This document shows, piece by piece, positions 41,953 through 52,188 of a stretch of DNA of 64,000 bases; positions within the stretch are counted from its first letter, which is position 1; the number at the start of each line of letters is the position of its first letter. Made by a program: the position numbers and the translations under genes. The notes beneath the pieces are model-generated. The model had not been told where the DNA came from. It was given only the letters and a program-made list of their open reading frames with translations, and searched no databases. This DNA comes from Arthrobacter sp. Leaf141 (lineage in GTDB: Bacteria > Actinomycetota > Actinomycetes > Actinomycetales > Micrococcaceae): NCBI RefSeq assembly GCF_001424565.1, contig NZ_LMOL01000009.1, positions 20,269 to 84,268 of the forward strand, written 5' to 3'.

Positions 41953-44763
41953 TTAGCCCGTGTTGCGCAGGCCCGCTGCAACACCGTTGACGGTGATGAG
42001 CATGGCCCGCTGGAGGCGTTCGTCGATTTCCGCGCCGCTGATGGTGCCGGCTTCGGCCCGGACTCGGCGCAGCAGTTCCACCTGCAGGTAGCTGATGGGG
42101 TCCAGGTACTGGTCCCGGATCTCGAGGGAGCGCTTGAGCGTGGGCTGGGCGTCCAGGAGCAGGTGCTCGCCGGTGAGGATCTGGATCTCGGCCACCGTGA
42201 GCTCGTATTCCTCCCGGATGGTGCGGAAGATGTGGTGCAGCTCTTCCGGAACCAGGGTGGCCACGTAGTAGCCGGCGATGTCCAGGTCCGTCTTGGCCAG
42301 GGTCATCTCCACGTTCGACAGCACTGAACGGAAGAAGTGCCAGTGCTCCATCATTTCCACCAGGTGCCCGGCATTTCCTGCCTCCCGGGCAGCTTTGAGG
42401 CCGGAGCCCACCCCGAACCAGCCGGGCACAATCTGCCTGGACTGCGTCCAGCCGAACACCCACGGGATGGCGCGGAGGCCACCCAGGCCGGCGCCGGAGT
42501 CGGGCCGCTTGGACGGGCGGGAGCCGATGTTCAGGGAACCCAGCTGCTCCACGGGGGTGGAGGCCATGAAGTAGGCGGGCAGGTCCGGGTGGTCCACAAG
42601 CTTCCGGTACCGCTCGAACGCTGCGTCGGAGACGGTTTCCATCACCTGGCCGTAGCGTTCGCGTTGCCCGGCGGACGTCCGGGGATCCCGGTGCAGGGCC
42701 GAACCCTGGAGCACCGCGGCGAGGGACAGTTCCAGGTTTTCCCGGGCCAGCTCGGGCAGGGAGTATTTGTCCGCGATGACCTCACCCTGTTCGGTGAACT
42801 TGATTTCGCCTTCCAGGACGCCGTTGGGCTGGGCCAGGATGGCATCATAGGTGGGCCCGCCGCCGCGGCCCACTGATCCGCCGCGGCCGTGGAACAGGCG
42901 GACCCGCACCCCGTGCTTGGCGGCAATGTCGCGCAGCTTCCGCTGGGTCTTGTGGATCTCCCACTGGCTGGTCATGACGCCGGATTCCTTGTTGGAGTCC
43001 GAGTAGCCCAGCATGACTTCCTGCACGTCGCCGCGCAGCCGCACCAGGTCGCGGTAGGAGGGGACGGAGAGCAGCTGGTCGATGATCTCGGCGGAGGCCC
43101 GCAGTTCCTCAACGGTCTCCAGCAGCGGCGCGAAGCCGATCTTGGCGTACGGATTCTCCCCGAAAAGGTTCACCAGGCCGGCTTCCCGGGCCAGGACTGC
43201 GGCGGCCAGGACATCGTCAGCGCCCCGGGTCATGGAGATGATGTAGGTCTCGATGACGTCGGGCCCGTAGGTCTTCAGCGCGCGACGGACCTCGCGGAAG
43301 ACGTCGTAGGTCCCGTCGGCGGCGCCGTCGAGCTTGATCGGGTGACCCGACAGCGGCCGGCGGGACGCCAGCTCGGAGCCGAGCACCTCGAACCGCTCTT
43401 CGCGGCTCAGTTCGGCGTACCGGACCCCGGGCCCGCCCAGCCGGTCCATCAGCTGGCCCACGGCGTCGTGGTGGTGGTCCGCGTGTTCGCGGATGTCCAG
43501 GGTGGCCAGGTGCAGGCCGAAGGAGGCAATGGCGCGGCGGACGCGGGCCAGGGCACCGTCAGCGGCAAGGGTGGCCGAGTGGTTCCGGAGCGAGAGTTCC
43601 AGCAGGTCAAGGTCCGCCAGGAGCTCGTCGGTACCGCTGTAGTCCCGGCCGTGTTCGTGGTTCGACCCGGCCGCAACCCGCTTGCCGGTGTTTATCAGCT
43701 TGGCTTTGATGCAGGTCAGCTTGAGCCGGTAAGGCTCCTGGGCGTTCAGTTCCAGGACCCGCTTGTCCAGGCCGGGCAGCTTCGCGAGGTCTGCGTCGAT
43801 GGAATCCAGGAGTTCCTTGTCCGCCCCGGCCAGCGCCGTGGAGTTGGAAAGGATGGAGATCAGCTCGTCGATCATGCCGATGCTGATCCGGACCGCATGC
43901 TGGTTCTGGATCTGGAGGATTTCCCGGGTCACCCCGGCGGTGACGTTGGGGTTGCCGTCCCGGTCACCGCCAATCCAGGAGCCGAAGCGGATGGGGGCGT
44001 CCTTGGCGGCAAGGCTGACGCCGTGCTCGCCCAGCAGCTCCGAGAATTCGGTCAGCATTTCGGGCATGGCGTCCGTCAGGATGCTGCCCAGGTAATAGAT
44101 GGCGTTGCGGGCTTCGTCCACGGGGGTGGGCCGGACCTGGCGGAGCTCATCGGTCTGCCACATCTGGTCGATCACCTCTGCCAGTTGGCGGTCCTGCCGC
44201 CGGCGTGCCGTGGTGCCCTCGGTGGTGTGCTCGGCCAGCACGTCCGACAGCTTGCGGATCTTGTCCAGGACCGAGCGCCGGGACGCTTCGGTGGGGTGGG
44301 CGGTGAAGATGGGGCGGACATCCAGCCCGTTCACCACGTCCTGCAGTACCTCCGGACCGGCCTGGCCGGCGATGTCATTGACGGCCTTGGCCAGCCAGCC
44401 GTCCTTTTCCGCCCGGGTCCGGAGGCCGCGGACGCGGTGGACCTGCTCGGCGGCGTTGGCCAGGTGGAAGTAGAACGCGAAGGCGCGCACCAGGTCGGTG
44501 GCCTGCTCAATGGGCAGCGAGCCCAGGAGTTCGCGGACCTGGGCCACCACGTCATGGGCGCTCCACGGGCCGGTGGCGTCGGCTCCGCCGCGGGCCGCTT
44601 CCTTGGATTCCTTGGTCAGCAGGCGGACCTGCTCCACGAGGTCGAGGAGCTCGGGGCCGTGCTGGCGGACCAGCGATTCGCCCAGGAGGGTGGACACCCG
44701 GCGGACGTCTGCCCTGAGTTCGGAGGCAAGATCGGATTCGGGATGTGCTGCAGTGTGAGCCAT
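41953..44763 (-). CDS. ppc: Phosphoenolpyruvate carboxylase
   Basis: Carboxylates phosphoenolpyruvate to oxaloacetate, the main anaplerotic step. The 936-residue length is normal. Diagnostic motifs are [12 protein letters not shown] (catalytic His, about 155), [25 protein letters not shown] and [15 protein letters not shown] (second catalytic region), and the C-terminus [14 protein letters not shown] typical of allosterically regulated bacterial enzymes. It stands alone on the minus strand, divergent from the DUF1684 gene, with a 225-bp gap carrying both promoters and a palindrome after its stop. Confidence 0.96.
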   Translation of the reverse strand: MAHTAAHPESDLASELRADVRRVSTLLGESLVRQHGPELLDLVEQVRLLTKESKEAARGGADATGPWSAHDVVAQVRELLGSLPIEQATDLVRAFAFYFHLANAAEQVHRVRGLRTRAEKDGWLAKAVNDIAGQAGPEVLQDVVNGLDVRPIFTAHPTEASRRSVLDKIRKLSDVLAEHTTEGTTARRRQDRQLAEVIDQMWQTDELRQVRPTPVDEARNAIYYLGSILTDAMPEMLTEFSELLGEHGVSLAAKDAPIRFGSWIGGDRDGNPNVTAGVTREILQIQNQHAVRISIGMIDELISILSNSTALAGADKELLDSIDADLAKLPGLDKRVLELNAQEPYRLKLTCIKAKLINTGKRVAAGSNHEHGRDYSGTDELLADLDLLELSLRNHSATLAADGALARVRRAIASFGLHLATLDIREHADHHHDAVGQLMDRLGGPGVRYAELSREERFEVLGSELASRRPLSGHPIKLDGAADGTYDVFREVRRALKTYGPDVIETYIISMTRGADDVLAAAVLAREAGLVNLFGENPYAKIGFAPLLETVEELRASAEIIDQLLSVPSYRDLVRLRGDVQEVMLGYSDSNKESGVMTSQWEIHKTQRKLRDIAAKHGVRVRLFHGRGGSVGRGGGPTYDAILAQPNGVLEGEIKFTEQGEVIADKYSLPELARENLELSLAAVLQGSALHRDPRTSAGQRERYGQVMETVSDAAFERYRKLVDHPDLPAYFMASTPVEQLGSLNIGSRPSKRPDSGAGLGGLRAIPWVFGWTQSRQIVPGWFGVGSGLKAAREAGNAGHLVEMMEHWHFFRSVLSNVEMTLAKTDLDIAGYYVATLVPEELHHIFRTIREEYELTVAEIQILTGEHLLLDAQPTLKRSLEIRDQYLDPISYLQVELLRRVRAEAGTISGAEIDERLQRAMLITVNGVAAGLRNTG

Positions 44764-44945
44764 GGAAGCGTATCTTTCGAGGGTTCGGACTTGGCTCGTA
44801 CACTGCGCTGGATACTGTGAGCCACGTTACTGCCTATAGATGCTACCCGCAGCGCGGCGGGACGTGGCAATCCGTCTCAGATAGTGTCGCTTCCAATAGG
44901 ACCCCGCAGCCCGGTATGCCGGGTTCCCGGCGGGATGAAAACCCC

Positions 44946-44972
44946 GCCTGCCACCGTTGTACCGTGGCAGGC
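44946..44972 (+). promoter_or_regulatory. Hairpin in the DUF1684 gene leader
   Basis: GCCTGCCAC and GTGGCAGGC form a perfect nine-pair stem with a nine-base loop, ending seven bases before the ribosome site GGAAGGAACC. A stable hairpin at this spot could control translation or stabilise the mRNA. No aptamer-like structure is recognised. Confidence 0.4.
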
Positions 44973-44988
44973 ACCATCGGAAGGAACC

Positions 44989-45870
44989 ATGGCCACCACC
45001 CCCGCCGCCAAACTGGAACGCTGGCAGCGTTTCCGCGCCAACCGCGACACAGCCCTCGCGGCCCCGCACGGCTGGCTCACCCTGACATCCTTCCAGTGGC
45101 TGGCGGACTCCCCCGCCGCCGTCGATCTGGCCCCGGGATTGTGGTCAGCGGACGGCACGACGGCGGAACTCACCGCGGTGCCCGCCGACGGGCTGTCGCT
45201 GGTGGATTCCGGTGAACCGGTGGCGGGGACCATCACGGCAACGCTCGACGACGAGGAATCCCTCCTGTGGGTAAGGTCCGGGGGCGCTGACGGGGACCAG
45301 GTGGTGGTGGAGCTGGCGAAACGGGCAGGGAAGTACGCCATCCGCACCAGGGACGCGGCCTCCCCGGTTTTCACCGGCTTCCGCGGCGTTCCCACCTACG
45401 CCTACAACCCGGCCTGGGAAATCACCGCGACCTACCACCCCTACCCCGAGCCGGTGGATGTGCCGATCGCCACCGCCAACCCGCTGGTGGACGGGGTGCA
45501 CCGGACTGCCGGCGAGGTGGTGTTCCGGGTTCCGGGAAGCGGCCACGAGTTCCGGCTGCAGGCTGAAGAGGAACAGCTTGGGGCGCTCACCCTGACGTTC
45601 CACGACGGCACCAACGGCGACACCACGGACGACTGGCGGAAACTGTCCGCACCCCGGCCACGGCCCGGGGCTGATGGCACAGCCACCGTGGTCCTGGACT
45701 TCAACCGGGCCATCAACTACCCCAGCGCCTTCAGCCCGTACGGCACCTGCCCCATGCCCGTCCGCAACAACAGCCTCGACGTCCGGGTGGAGGCCGGCGA
45801 GAAACTGCCGTTCCCGCCCGACACGGCACCGGCCGCAGCCGAACCGGAAGGCCAGGGCCGGGAAGCCTAA
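44989..45870 (+). CDS. DUF1684 domain protein
   Basis: A 293-residue cytoplasmic protein starting MATTPAAKLERWQRFRANRD, with GGAAGGAACC before the ATG. It shows the DUF1684 pattern: HGWLTLTSFQWL near 27, YNPAWEITATYHPYPEP in the middle, and the strongly conserved C-terminal NRAINYPSAFSPYGTCPMP. The catalytic function is unknown in the family. It converges on the acyl-CoA dehydrogenase gene with only ten bases between the stops. Confidence 0.85.
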   Translation: MATTPAAKLERWQRFRANRDTALAAPHGWLTLTSFQWLADSPAAVDLAPGLWSADGTTAELTAVPADGLSLVDSGEPVAGTITATLDDEESLLWVRSGGADGDQVVVELAKRAGKYAIRTRDAASPVFTGFRGVPTYAYNPAWEITATYHPYPEPVDVPIATANPLVDGVHRTAGEVVFRVPGSGHEFRLQAEEEQLGALTLTFHDGTNGDTTDDWRKLSAPRPRPGADGTATVVLDFNRAINYPSAFSPYGTCPMPVRNNSLDVRVEAGEKLPFPPDTAPAAAEPEGQGREA

Positions 45871-45880
45871 GGCCAGCGCC

Positions 45881-47104
45881 TCAGGCGATGGCGGACATCC
45901 CCGTCACCGCGCGGCCCACAATCAGGGTATTGATCTCGAAGGAGCCCTCGTAGGTGTAGATGGCCTCGGCGTCGGAAAAGATCCGGGCCATGCGGTAGTC
46001 CGTGACGATGCCGTTCCCGCCGAGGATGGACCGGCCCATCGCCACGGTTTCGCGCATCCGGGCGCTGAGGTAGGACTTGGCCAGGGCCACCCGCGCCATG
46101 TCCGCGGCGCCGTCGTCCTGCAGCCGGGCCAGCCCTGCCATCATGGCCATGCTGGCCACGGCGTTGCCCAGCATGGTGACCAGCTGCTGCTGGATCAGCT
46201 GGAACTGTGCCAGCGGCCGGCCGAACTGGTGTCGGTCCACCGCGTATTGCCGGGCCACGTCGAAGGCCGCCAGCTGCTGGCCCACGGCCTGCCAAGCCAC
46301 CATGATGCGTGACCCGCGCAGCAGTTCCTTGGTGTCCTCGAAGGAGTTGATGCCGGCAAACCGGTCAGCTTCCGCCACCTGGACGTCCCGGAACACGATG
46401 TCGGCGTTCTGCACGGTGCGGAGGGCGATTTTGTTCTCGATCCGGGTGCGGCTGACACCCGGCAGGGTGGCGTCCACAATAAAGCCACGCACGGCCCCGT
46501 CGGCTTCATCCCGCGCCCACACCAGCATGTAGTCGCAGAACGTTCCGTTGCCGATCCAGCGCTTGGCGCCGTTGAGCACCCACGTGTCGCCGCCGCCGGC
46601 CGCTCCCTCCAGGGTTCCCGCCCCTGTCCCGGGCTGCGCCGGGACCCGCCGGGCCCGGGTTTCCATGCCACCGGCCACATCCGAACCGTGCTGTGGTTCG
46701 GTCAGGGCGAAGGCCCCGGTGATGCGCAGTTCCGACGCGGCCGCCAGGAAACGTTCCTTCTGTTCCGCCGAGCCGAAGGAGTACAGGGATTCCACAAAGA
46801 GGTCGTGGTGGACCAGGAAAAACGTGGCGATGGACGTGTCCACGCGGGTCATCTCGGCGATGACCAACCCGGCGAAGAGGTGGCTGTAGCCCCGCTGGGC
46901 AGGCGTGCTGAGCTCCAGTGCTGCGAGTTTGGGCAGGATATGCGCCGGGAATTCCGCCTTGTTCCACCAGTCCCCCGCGTAGGGGGCGATTTCCGCGGCC
47001 AGGAAATCCCGAAGTTCGGCCAGCTTGGCCTGCTCGGGCCGGCTGAGCTGTGATTCGTAGCCGAAAAAGTCTGCCGTGGGCAGTTCGGGGGCCGGGCCGG
47101 TCAC
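45881..47104 (-). CDS. Acyl-CoA dehydrogenase
   Basis: FAD enzyme oxidising an acyl-CoA to the 2-enoyl-CoA, 407 residues. Motifs include [16 protein letters not shown] (substrate and flavin contacts, about residue 135), [13 protein letters not shown], and a C-terminal [19 protein letters not shown] in which the Glu occupies the catalytic-base position used by glutaryl-CoA dehydrogenase-like members. Its GTG start overlaps the stop of the upstream short-chain dehydrogenase gene as GTGA, so the two form an operon, probably for branched-chain or other acyl-CoA oxidation. The exact acyl chain is unknown. Confidence 0.88.
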   Translation of the reverse strand: MTGPAPELPTADFFGYESQLSRPEQAKLAELRDFLAAEIAPYAGDWWNKAEFPAHILPKLAALELSTPAQRGYSHLFAGLVIAEMTRVDTSIATFFLVHHDLFVESLYSFGSAEQKERFLAAASELRITGAFALTEPQHGSDVAGGMETRARRVPAQPGTGAGTLEGAAGGGDTWVLNGAKRWIGNGTFCDYMLVWARDEADGAVRGFIVDATLPGVSRTRIENKIALRTVQNADIVFRDVQVAEADRFAGINSFEDTKELLRGSRIMVAWQAVGQQLAAFDVARQYAVDRHQFGRPLAQFQLIQQQLVTMLGNAVASMAMMAGLARLQDDGAADMARVALAKSYLSARMRETVAMGRSILGGNGIVTDYRMARIFSDAEAIYTYEGSFEINTLIVGRAVTGMSAIA

Positions 47105-47892
47105 TTCGGTGCCATCCGGATGGCGCCGTCCAGGCGGATGGTTTCGCCGTTGAGCATGGCGTTGTCCACAATATGGGCCACCAGCTTGGCGTACTCATCC
47201 GGTTTACCCAGCCGGGAAGGGTGCGGAACCTGCGCCCCGAGGGAATCCTGCGCCTCCTGCGGCAACCCTGCCATCATGGGTGTTTCGAAGATGCCGGGGG
47301 CAATGGTGACCACACGGACCAGCGAGCGTGCCAGCTCCCGGGCCAGCGGCAGCGTCATGGCCGCCACAGCACCCTTCGAGGCGGCGTAGGCGGGCTGGCC
47401 GATCTGGCCGTCGAACGCGGCCACCGAAGCAGTGTTGATGATAACGCCACGCTCCGGCCCACCCAGCGGAGTTTCCGCCGGTTCGGTTTCCACCATGGCC
47501 GCGGCGGCCAGGCGGAGCACGTTGAATGTGCCAATCAGGTTGACCTGGATGACGCGGTTGAAGTCCGCCAGCGGGAGGACCCCCGTTCGCCCCAGCACCT
47601 TTCCGGGGGTGGCGATCCCGGCACAGTTGACCACGATCCGGAGCGGGCCCAGTCCCACGGCGGTGTCGACGGCGGCCTGCACCTGGGCCGCGTCCGTCAC
47701 GTCAGCGGGGACAAAGACTGCGGACTGGCCTTCGGCGGTACCGGCAAGTTCCGCAGCAAACGCGGCCCCCGCGGAGGAGGGAAGGTCCACCAGCACCACG
47801 GAGGCGCCTGCCCGGAAGAGCTGGCGGGCGGTGGCGGCCCCCAGCCCGGAAGCGCCCCCGGTAATCAGGGCAACAGAGCCGTTGACGTCCAT
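47101..47892 (-). CDS. Short-chain 3-hydroxyacyl-CoA dehydrogenase (HSD17B10-like)
   Basis: A 263-residue SDR enzyme with the cofactor motif [13 protein letters not shown], a Ser in [10 protein letters not shown] and the catalytic [20 protein letters not shown], arranged as in type II 3-hydroxyacyl-CoA dehydrogenases. The ATG at 47892 follows AAGGAGG. Together with the overlapping acyl-CoA dehydrogenase it could provide two steps of one beta-oxidation-like route, for example isoleucine or methyl-branched acid breakdown. A palindromic TetR-like site lies 49-68 bp upstream. Confidence 0.87.
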   Translation of the reverse strand: MDVNGSVALITGGASGLGAATARQLFRAGASVVLVDLPSSAGAAFAAELAGTAEGQSAVFVPADVTDAAQVQAAVDTAVGLGPLRIVVNCAGIATPGKVLGRTGVLPLADFNRVIQVNLIGTFNVLRLAAAAMVETEPAETPLGGPERGVIINTASVAAFDGQIGQPAYAASKGAVAAMTLPLARELARSLVRVVTIAPGIFETPMMAGLPQEAQDSLGAQVPHPSRLGKPDEYAKLVAHIVDNAMLNGETIRLDGAIRMAPK

Positions 47893-47940
47893 ACATCCTC
47901 CTTGATGCGTGCTGCGGACCGCGGAAGGACAGCGGTTCAT

Positions 47941-47960
47941 CAGTTAGTGAATGTTAACTG
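47941..47960. promoter_or_regulatory. TetR-like operator before the acyl-CoA operon
   Basis: CAGTTAGTGAATGTTAACTG has perfect six-base arms (CAGTTA/TAACTG) and an eight-base centre. Its AT-rich form and TTAGTGAA-type core resemble operators of TetR regulators of fatty acid and CoA-ester metabolism. No TetR gene lies in the window, so the regulator would act from elsewhere. Confidence 0.5.
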
Positions 47961-48036
47961 AAATTGCCGCCGCGTGCACCACCCGCACCGGTGCCGGTCT
48001 GCCCGCGGCGCCAAGCCCACGCCTAAGCTGGAGTCC

Positions 48037-49371
48037 ATGACCACAGCGGACGATGCCTTGCCGGACTGGAACCAGCGCGCCACGCATGCGGCCCGTTCCG
48101 TCACCGCGCTGTTCGGCCGGCGGCTGCTGCACCTTCCGGGCACGCACCTCGCCGCGGTCAGCTGGTCCGGCCTGCCCGATTCAAGGGATACGGACGGAGC
48201 TGCAGCCCAGGACGGCGGGGCCGGCCAGGGCCCAGGACCCGGCTCCGGCGCCCTGTGGCGTGGCTTGTCCGGCCCCGCGCGCCGCCTCCGCGGCAGCCTG
48301 CTGGACCCCTGGCACTACTGGTGGCAGGCCCACTACCTTGACTGCCTGGTGGACGCCGGCCGCCAGGAGTTGGCGGCCGGCGCCACCCCTGCGGCCCGCT
48401 TCAACGGCCCGGACCACGCCAGCGCCGGAAAGCTCGCCTCCCGGCTGCTCCGCGGCATCCGGCTCCGCAACACTTTTACGTTCGTCAACAACTACTACGA
48501 CGACATGGCCTGGCTGGCCCTGGCCACCCTCAGGCTGGCCCGGCTGGCAGAAGACACCGGCAAGCCGGGGCGGCGACGTTACGCCGGGGTGCGGAAGTCC
48601 CTGTCCCGGCAGTTTGATGCCGCCTGCAGCGACGACCTGGGCGGCGGCGTCTTCTGGAGCAAGCAGCGGGACTTCAAAAACACCCCTGCCACTGCCCCCG
48701 TGGCACTCTTCTACGCCAGGACCGGCCAGCCCGCCAAAGCCCAGGGGCTGGTGGACTGGCTGGACGGCACCCTTTTCGACGCCGGCCAGAGCCTGTACCT
48801 GGACGGCGCCCGCCGGGGTGCGGACGGTGCGGTGCAGGTGGAGCGGAACATCTACACCTACAACCAGGGCCCCATCCTCGGTGCCTTGCTGGAATTGGGC
48901 GGCACCGCGAACCTGGCCCGCGCGGCCGTCCTGATAGCCGCCGTGGACCGGGTGCTGACCCGCACTCCGGCCGCACCCAGCGGTCCGGACGCGAACCACG
49001 GGACGAAAGTGCTGCGGTGCGACGGAGCGGGCGACGCCGGGCTCTTCACCGGAATCCTGTGCCGCTACCTGGCCCTCGCAGCCACGGACGGCAGGCTGCC
49101 CGGGGAAGCCCGGACCACCGCAGCCCGGCTCGTCACCGACACTGCGGCCGCGTTCTGGGCCGGCCGCAGCGCGGTGCCGGGCCGCGGCGCAGCAGGCCAC
49201 AGCACAGCAGGCAACGGCGCGGCCGGGCACCCGGGCGCCAGCGTCTTCTCCCAACATGCCGCGCAACCGGCAGCCGACACGTATCCCCCGGGCACCGCCG
49301 TCGAACTTTCCACGCAACTGCAGGCCTGGATGGTCCTGGCGGCAGCGGCGGACGTGGCTGCGGGGAGCTGA
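48037..49371 (+). CDS. GH76-family glycoside hydrolase-like protein, no signal peptide
   Basis: A 444-residue (alpha/alpha)6-barrel protein. LDPWHYWWQAHYLDCLVD, FNNYYDDMAW-like VNNYYDDMAWLALA (the two adjacent Asp are the GH76 catalytic pair) and YTYNQGPILGALLELGG match GH76, whose known members cleave alpha-1,6-mannan. The N-terminus MTTADDALPDWNQRATHAAR is hydrophilic, so the protein should be cytoplasmic, unlike secreted endomannanases. TAAGCT seven bases before the ATG and a near GGAG both support the start. A Ser/Gly/Ala-rich insert of about 35 residues lies near the C-terminus. Substrate unknown; it might act on the cell's own mannolipids or on imported oligosaccharides. Confidence 0.78.
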   Translation: MTTADDALPDWNQRATHAARSVTALFGRRLLHLPGTHLAAVSWSGLPDSRDTDGAAAQDGGAGQGPGPGSGALWRGLSGPARRLRGSLLDPWHYWWQAHYLDCLVDAGRQELAAGATPAARFNGPDHASAGKLASRLLRGIRLRNTFTFVNNYYDDMAWLALATLRLARLAEDTGKPGRRRYAGVRKSLSRQFDAACSDDLGGGVFWSKQRDFKNTPATAPVALFYARTGQPAKAQGLVDWLDGTLFDAGQSLYLDGARRGADGAVQVERNIYTYNQGPILGALLELGGTANLARAAVLIAAVDRVLTRTPAAPSGPDANHGTKVLRCDGAGDAGLFTGILCRYLALAATDGRLPGEARTTAARLVTDTAAAFWAGRSAVPGRGAAGHSTAGNGAAGHPGASVFSQHAAQPAADTYPPGTAVELSTQLQAWMVLAAAADVAAGS

Positions 49372-49450
49372 GGCGGCGGCCGCTGCTTCGCGCAACACTC
49401 CGGCAAATACGTGTGAGCCTCATCACTTTAACCGTTTTCGCGACTGTTGG

Positions 49451-49469
49451 TTAGGATTGGCTGGCCTAA
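49451..49469. promoter_or_regulatory. DtxR/IdeR-like iron box before the iron importer
   Basis: TTAGGATTGGCTGGCCTAA is a 19-bp site with perfect TTAGG/CCTAA ends and matches the DtxR consensus TTAGGTTAGCCTAACCTAA at 14 of 19 positions. It lies 68-86 bp upstream of the binding-protein gene of an iron ABC importer, so Fe(II)-DtxR repression in iron-replete cells is likely. Confidence 0.75.
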
Positions 49470-49537
49470 AGTTCGTCAGGTGGGCATCCCCGGCCCATAG
49501 GCAGCTCCCCCGCCTTACCCCAGAAAGCAGTTCCGCC

Positions 49538-50593
49538 ATGAAGATCCGCACCCGCGCGCTGGCCGGCATCGCACTTGCCGCCACCGCAGCCCTCGGCCTG
49601 TCCGCCTGCGGCGGCAGTTCCGCCCCCACCACGTCCGGCTCGTCGGCCGCCGGCCAGCCGGTCTCCGGCGAAATCACGGTCTACAACGCCCAGCACGAGA
49701 GCCTGACCCAGGAATGGGTGGATGCCTTCACTGCCGAAACCGGCGTCAAGGTCACCCTGCGGCAGGGCTCGGACACCGAGCTGTCCAACCAGATCGTCCA
49801 GGAAGGCCAGGCCTCACCGGCGGACGTTTTCCTCACCGAAAACTCCCCGGCCATGGCGCAGGTGGAGAACGCAGGCCTCTTCGCCGACGTGGACAAAGCT
49901 ACCCAGGAGCAGGTCCCCGAAGAATTCCGGCCCTCCACCGGCAAGTGGACCGGCATCGCCGCGCGCTCCACCGTGCTGGTTTATGACCAGAACAAGCTGT
50001 CCGCGGACCAGCTGCCCAAGTCCATGCTGGACCTGGCCAAGCCGGAGTGGAAGGGCAAGTGGGCAGCGTCGCCCACCGGCGCTGACTTCCAGGCCATCGT
50101 CTCAGCCCTCCTTGAGCTCAAGGGCGAGGACGCCACCAAGGAGTGGCTGGCCGGCATGAAGGAAAACTTCACCGCCTACAAGGGCAACAGCACAGCCATG
50201 AAAGCCGTCAATGCCGGCGAAGTGGACGCTGCCCTGATCTACCACTACTACTACTACGGCGACCAGGCCAAGACCGGCGAAAACTCCAAAAACGTCACGC
50301 CGTACTACTTCAAGAACCAGGACCCGGGCGCGTTTGTCTCCGTTTCGGGCGGCGGCGTGTTGAAGACCGCGAAGAACGCCGCAGCGGCACAGGCGTTCCT
50401 GAAGTTCGTCACCGGAGCAAAGGGCCAGGAAGTCCTCAAGGACGGCACCTCCTTCGAGTACGCCATCGCCTCCGACATCCCGGCCAACGAGAAGCTGGTC
50501 CCCCTCACGGACCTGCAGGCACCCACCGTTGATCCGGCCAAGCTCAACTCCGAAAAGGTCACCGAACTGATGACCGGGGCCGGACTCCTCTAA
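49538..50593 (+). CDS. Iron(III) ABC transporter, substrate-binding lipoprotein
   Basis: A 351-residue binding protein of the FbpA/FutA/SfuA type. The signal has a lipobox LSAC (Cys about 24). [20 protein letters not shown] opens the mature domain, and [13 protein letters not shown] holds adjacent tyrosines like the transferrin-type iron ligands of FbpA; NKVTPYYF-like [15 protein letters not shown] and [17 protein letters not shown] complete the fold. It is first of three genes with a two-module permease and an ATPase. An iron box upstream supports iron as substrate rather than phosphate or thiamine. Confidence 0.88.
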   Translation: MKIRTRALAGIALAATAALGLSACGGSSAPTTSGSSAAGQPVSGEITVYNAQHESLTQEWVDAFTAETGVKVTLRQGSDTELSNQIVQEGQASPADVFLTENSPAMAQVENAGLFADVDKATQEQVPEEFRPSTGKWTGIAARSTVLVYDQNKLSADQLPKSMLDLAKPEWKGKWAASPTGADFQAIVSALLELKGEDATKEWLAGMKENFTAYKGNSTAMKAVNAGEVDAALIYHYYYYGDQAKTGENSKNVTPYYFKNQDPGAFVSVSGGGVLKTAKNAAAAQAFLKFVTGAKGQEVLKDGTSFEYAIASDIPANEKLVPLTDLQAPTVDPAKLNSEKVTELMTGAGLL

Positions 50594-50598
50594 TTTCC

Positions 50599-52188
50599 GT
50601 GACACCCGGACTTTCGGCCTCCCCCAAGGGACGCACGACGGCGGCGGGCCGGGGCAGCAGCCCCCGCCCGCCTTTCGGCGTTTCCGCAGTATCCGTGCTG
50701 GCGGTCCTGATTGCGCTTTTCTCCCTGGTGCCGCTGGGGTACGTGCTTTACATGAGCGTGGCAACCGGGTGGGACACCGCCGTCGGGCTCATCTTCAGGC
50801 CCCGCGTGGCCGAGCTGCTGCTGAACACCGTCCTGCTGACCGTGATCACCGTTCCGCTCTGCCTGGTGCTGGGGGTGGCGGGCGCCTGGCTGGTGGAGCG
50901 CACGGCGCTGCGCGGGCGCAGGACGTGGGCGGTGCTCCTGGCAGCGCCGCTGGCCATCCCGGCGTTTGTCAACAGCTACGCGTGGGTGTCTGCCGTCCCG
51001 TCCCTGGCCGGCCTGGGCTCGGGCGTCCTGATCGCCACGCTCTCCTACTTTCCGCTGGTGTACATCCCGGCCGCTGCGGCGCTGAGCCGCCTGGACCCGG
51101 CGATCGAACAGTCGGCGGCGTCCCTGGGGCTGGGCGCCTGGCGCACCTTCTTCCGGGTGGTTCTGCCCCAGCTGCGGATCGCCCTCACTGGCGGCGGGCT
51201 GCTGGTTGCCCTGCACCTGCTGGCTGAATACGGCGCGTTCGCCATGATCCGGTTCGACACGTTCACCACCGCCATCATGGTCCAGTTCCAGTCCACCTTC
51301 AACGGTGCCGCCGGCAACATGCTGGCCAGCGTCCTGGTGTTCTTTTGCCTGCTCCTGCTGCTCGCGGAGGTCCGGACCCGGGGATCAGCCCGCTACGCGC
51401 GGATTGGTCCCGGTGCCCAGGCGCGGGCCCTGCGCCTGCCGCTGCGCGGGTACCAGCTGCCGGCCCAGCTTTTCCTGCTGGCGCTGACGGTGCTGGCGTT
51501 CGGCCTGCCGCTGTTCCTGGTGCTGCGCTGGGTGGCGGCCGGCGGCCCGGACGTCTGGGCCGCCGCGGAATTTGTTCCGGCCCTTGCTGCCACGCTGGGC
51601 TACGGCCTGGCCGGCGCCGCGGCCACGATTGTGGTGGCCTTCCCCATGGCCTATCTCGCGGTGCGGCACCCGGGCTGGTTCAGCAAGACCCTGGAGCTTT
51701 CCAACTACATCACCAGTTCCTTGCCCGGCATTGTGGTGGGGCTGGCCTTCGTCACCGTCAGCATCCGGCTGGTGCCGGGCGTGTACCAAAGCGCCGGGGT
51801 GCTGGTGGCGGCTTACGTCCTGCTGTTCCTGCCCCGCGCGCTGGTTAACCTCCGCGCCGGACTGGCCCAGGCCCCCAAGGAACTGGATGAGGCGGCGCAG
51901 GCCCTGGGAAAGCCGCCGCTGACGGCCTTTGTCCAGGTCACGCTGCGGCTGATGGCCCCTGCCGCCGCCGGTGGAGCCGCACTGGTGTTCCTGGCCATCA
52001 CCAACGAGCTCACGGCAACCCTCCTGCTCTCGCCCAACGGCACGCGGACGCTCGCCACCGAATTCTGGAGCAAAAGCAGCGAAATCGATTACGCAGGCGC
52101 CGCCCCCTACGCGCTGCTGATGATCCTGCTCTCCGCCCCGATGACCTACCTGCTCTTCCAGCAGTCCAAGAAAGTAGCCGGACAGTGA
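50599..52188 (+). CDS. Iron(III) ABC transporter, double-module permease
   Basis: A 529-residue membrane protein with about 12 hydrophobic segments forming two BPD_transp_1 modules, as in FbpB/SfuB. Each half has a coupling loop: [22 protein letters not shown] in the first and [21 protein letters not shown] in the second. The start is the GTG at 50599, five bases after the previous stop, with no strong ribosome site, so translation is probably coupled. The ATPase gene overlaps its end by GTGA. Confidence 0.9.
   Translation: MTPGLSASPKGRTTAAGRGSSPRPPFGVSAVSVLAVLIALFSLVPLGYVLYMSVATGWDTAVGLIFRPRVAELLLNTVLLTVITVPLCLVLGVAGAWLVERTALRGRRTWAVLLAAPLAIPAFVNSYAWVSAVPSLAGLGSGVLIATLSYFPLVYIPAAAALSRLDPAIEQSAASLGLGAWRTFFRVVLPQLRIALTGGGLLVALHLLAEYGAFAMIRFDTFTTAIMVQFQSTFNGAAGNMLASVLVFFCLLLLLAEVRTRGSARYARIGPGAQARALRLPLRGYQLPAQLFLLALTVLAFGLPLFLVLRWVAAGGPDVWAAAEFVPALAATLGYGLAGAAATIVVAFPMAYLAVRHPGWFSKTLELSNYITSSLPGIVVGLAFVTVSIRLVPGVYQSAGVLVAAYVLLFLPRALVNLRAGLAQAPKELDEAAQALGKPPLTAFVQVTLRLMAPAAAGGAALVFLAITNELTATLLLSPNGTRTLATEFWSKSSEIDYAGAAPYALLMILLSAPMTYLLFQQSKKVAGQ

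Noticed and set aside
42889..44820. Open frame of 643 codons on the plus strand opposite ppc
   Set aside because: It covers the well-conserved phosphoenolpyruvate carboxylase gene in antisense and its product has no recognisable domain.
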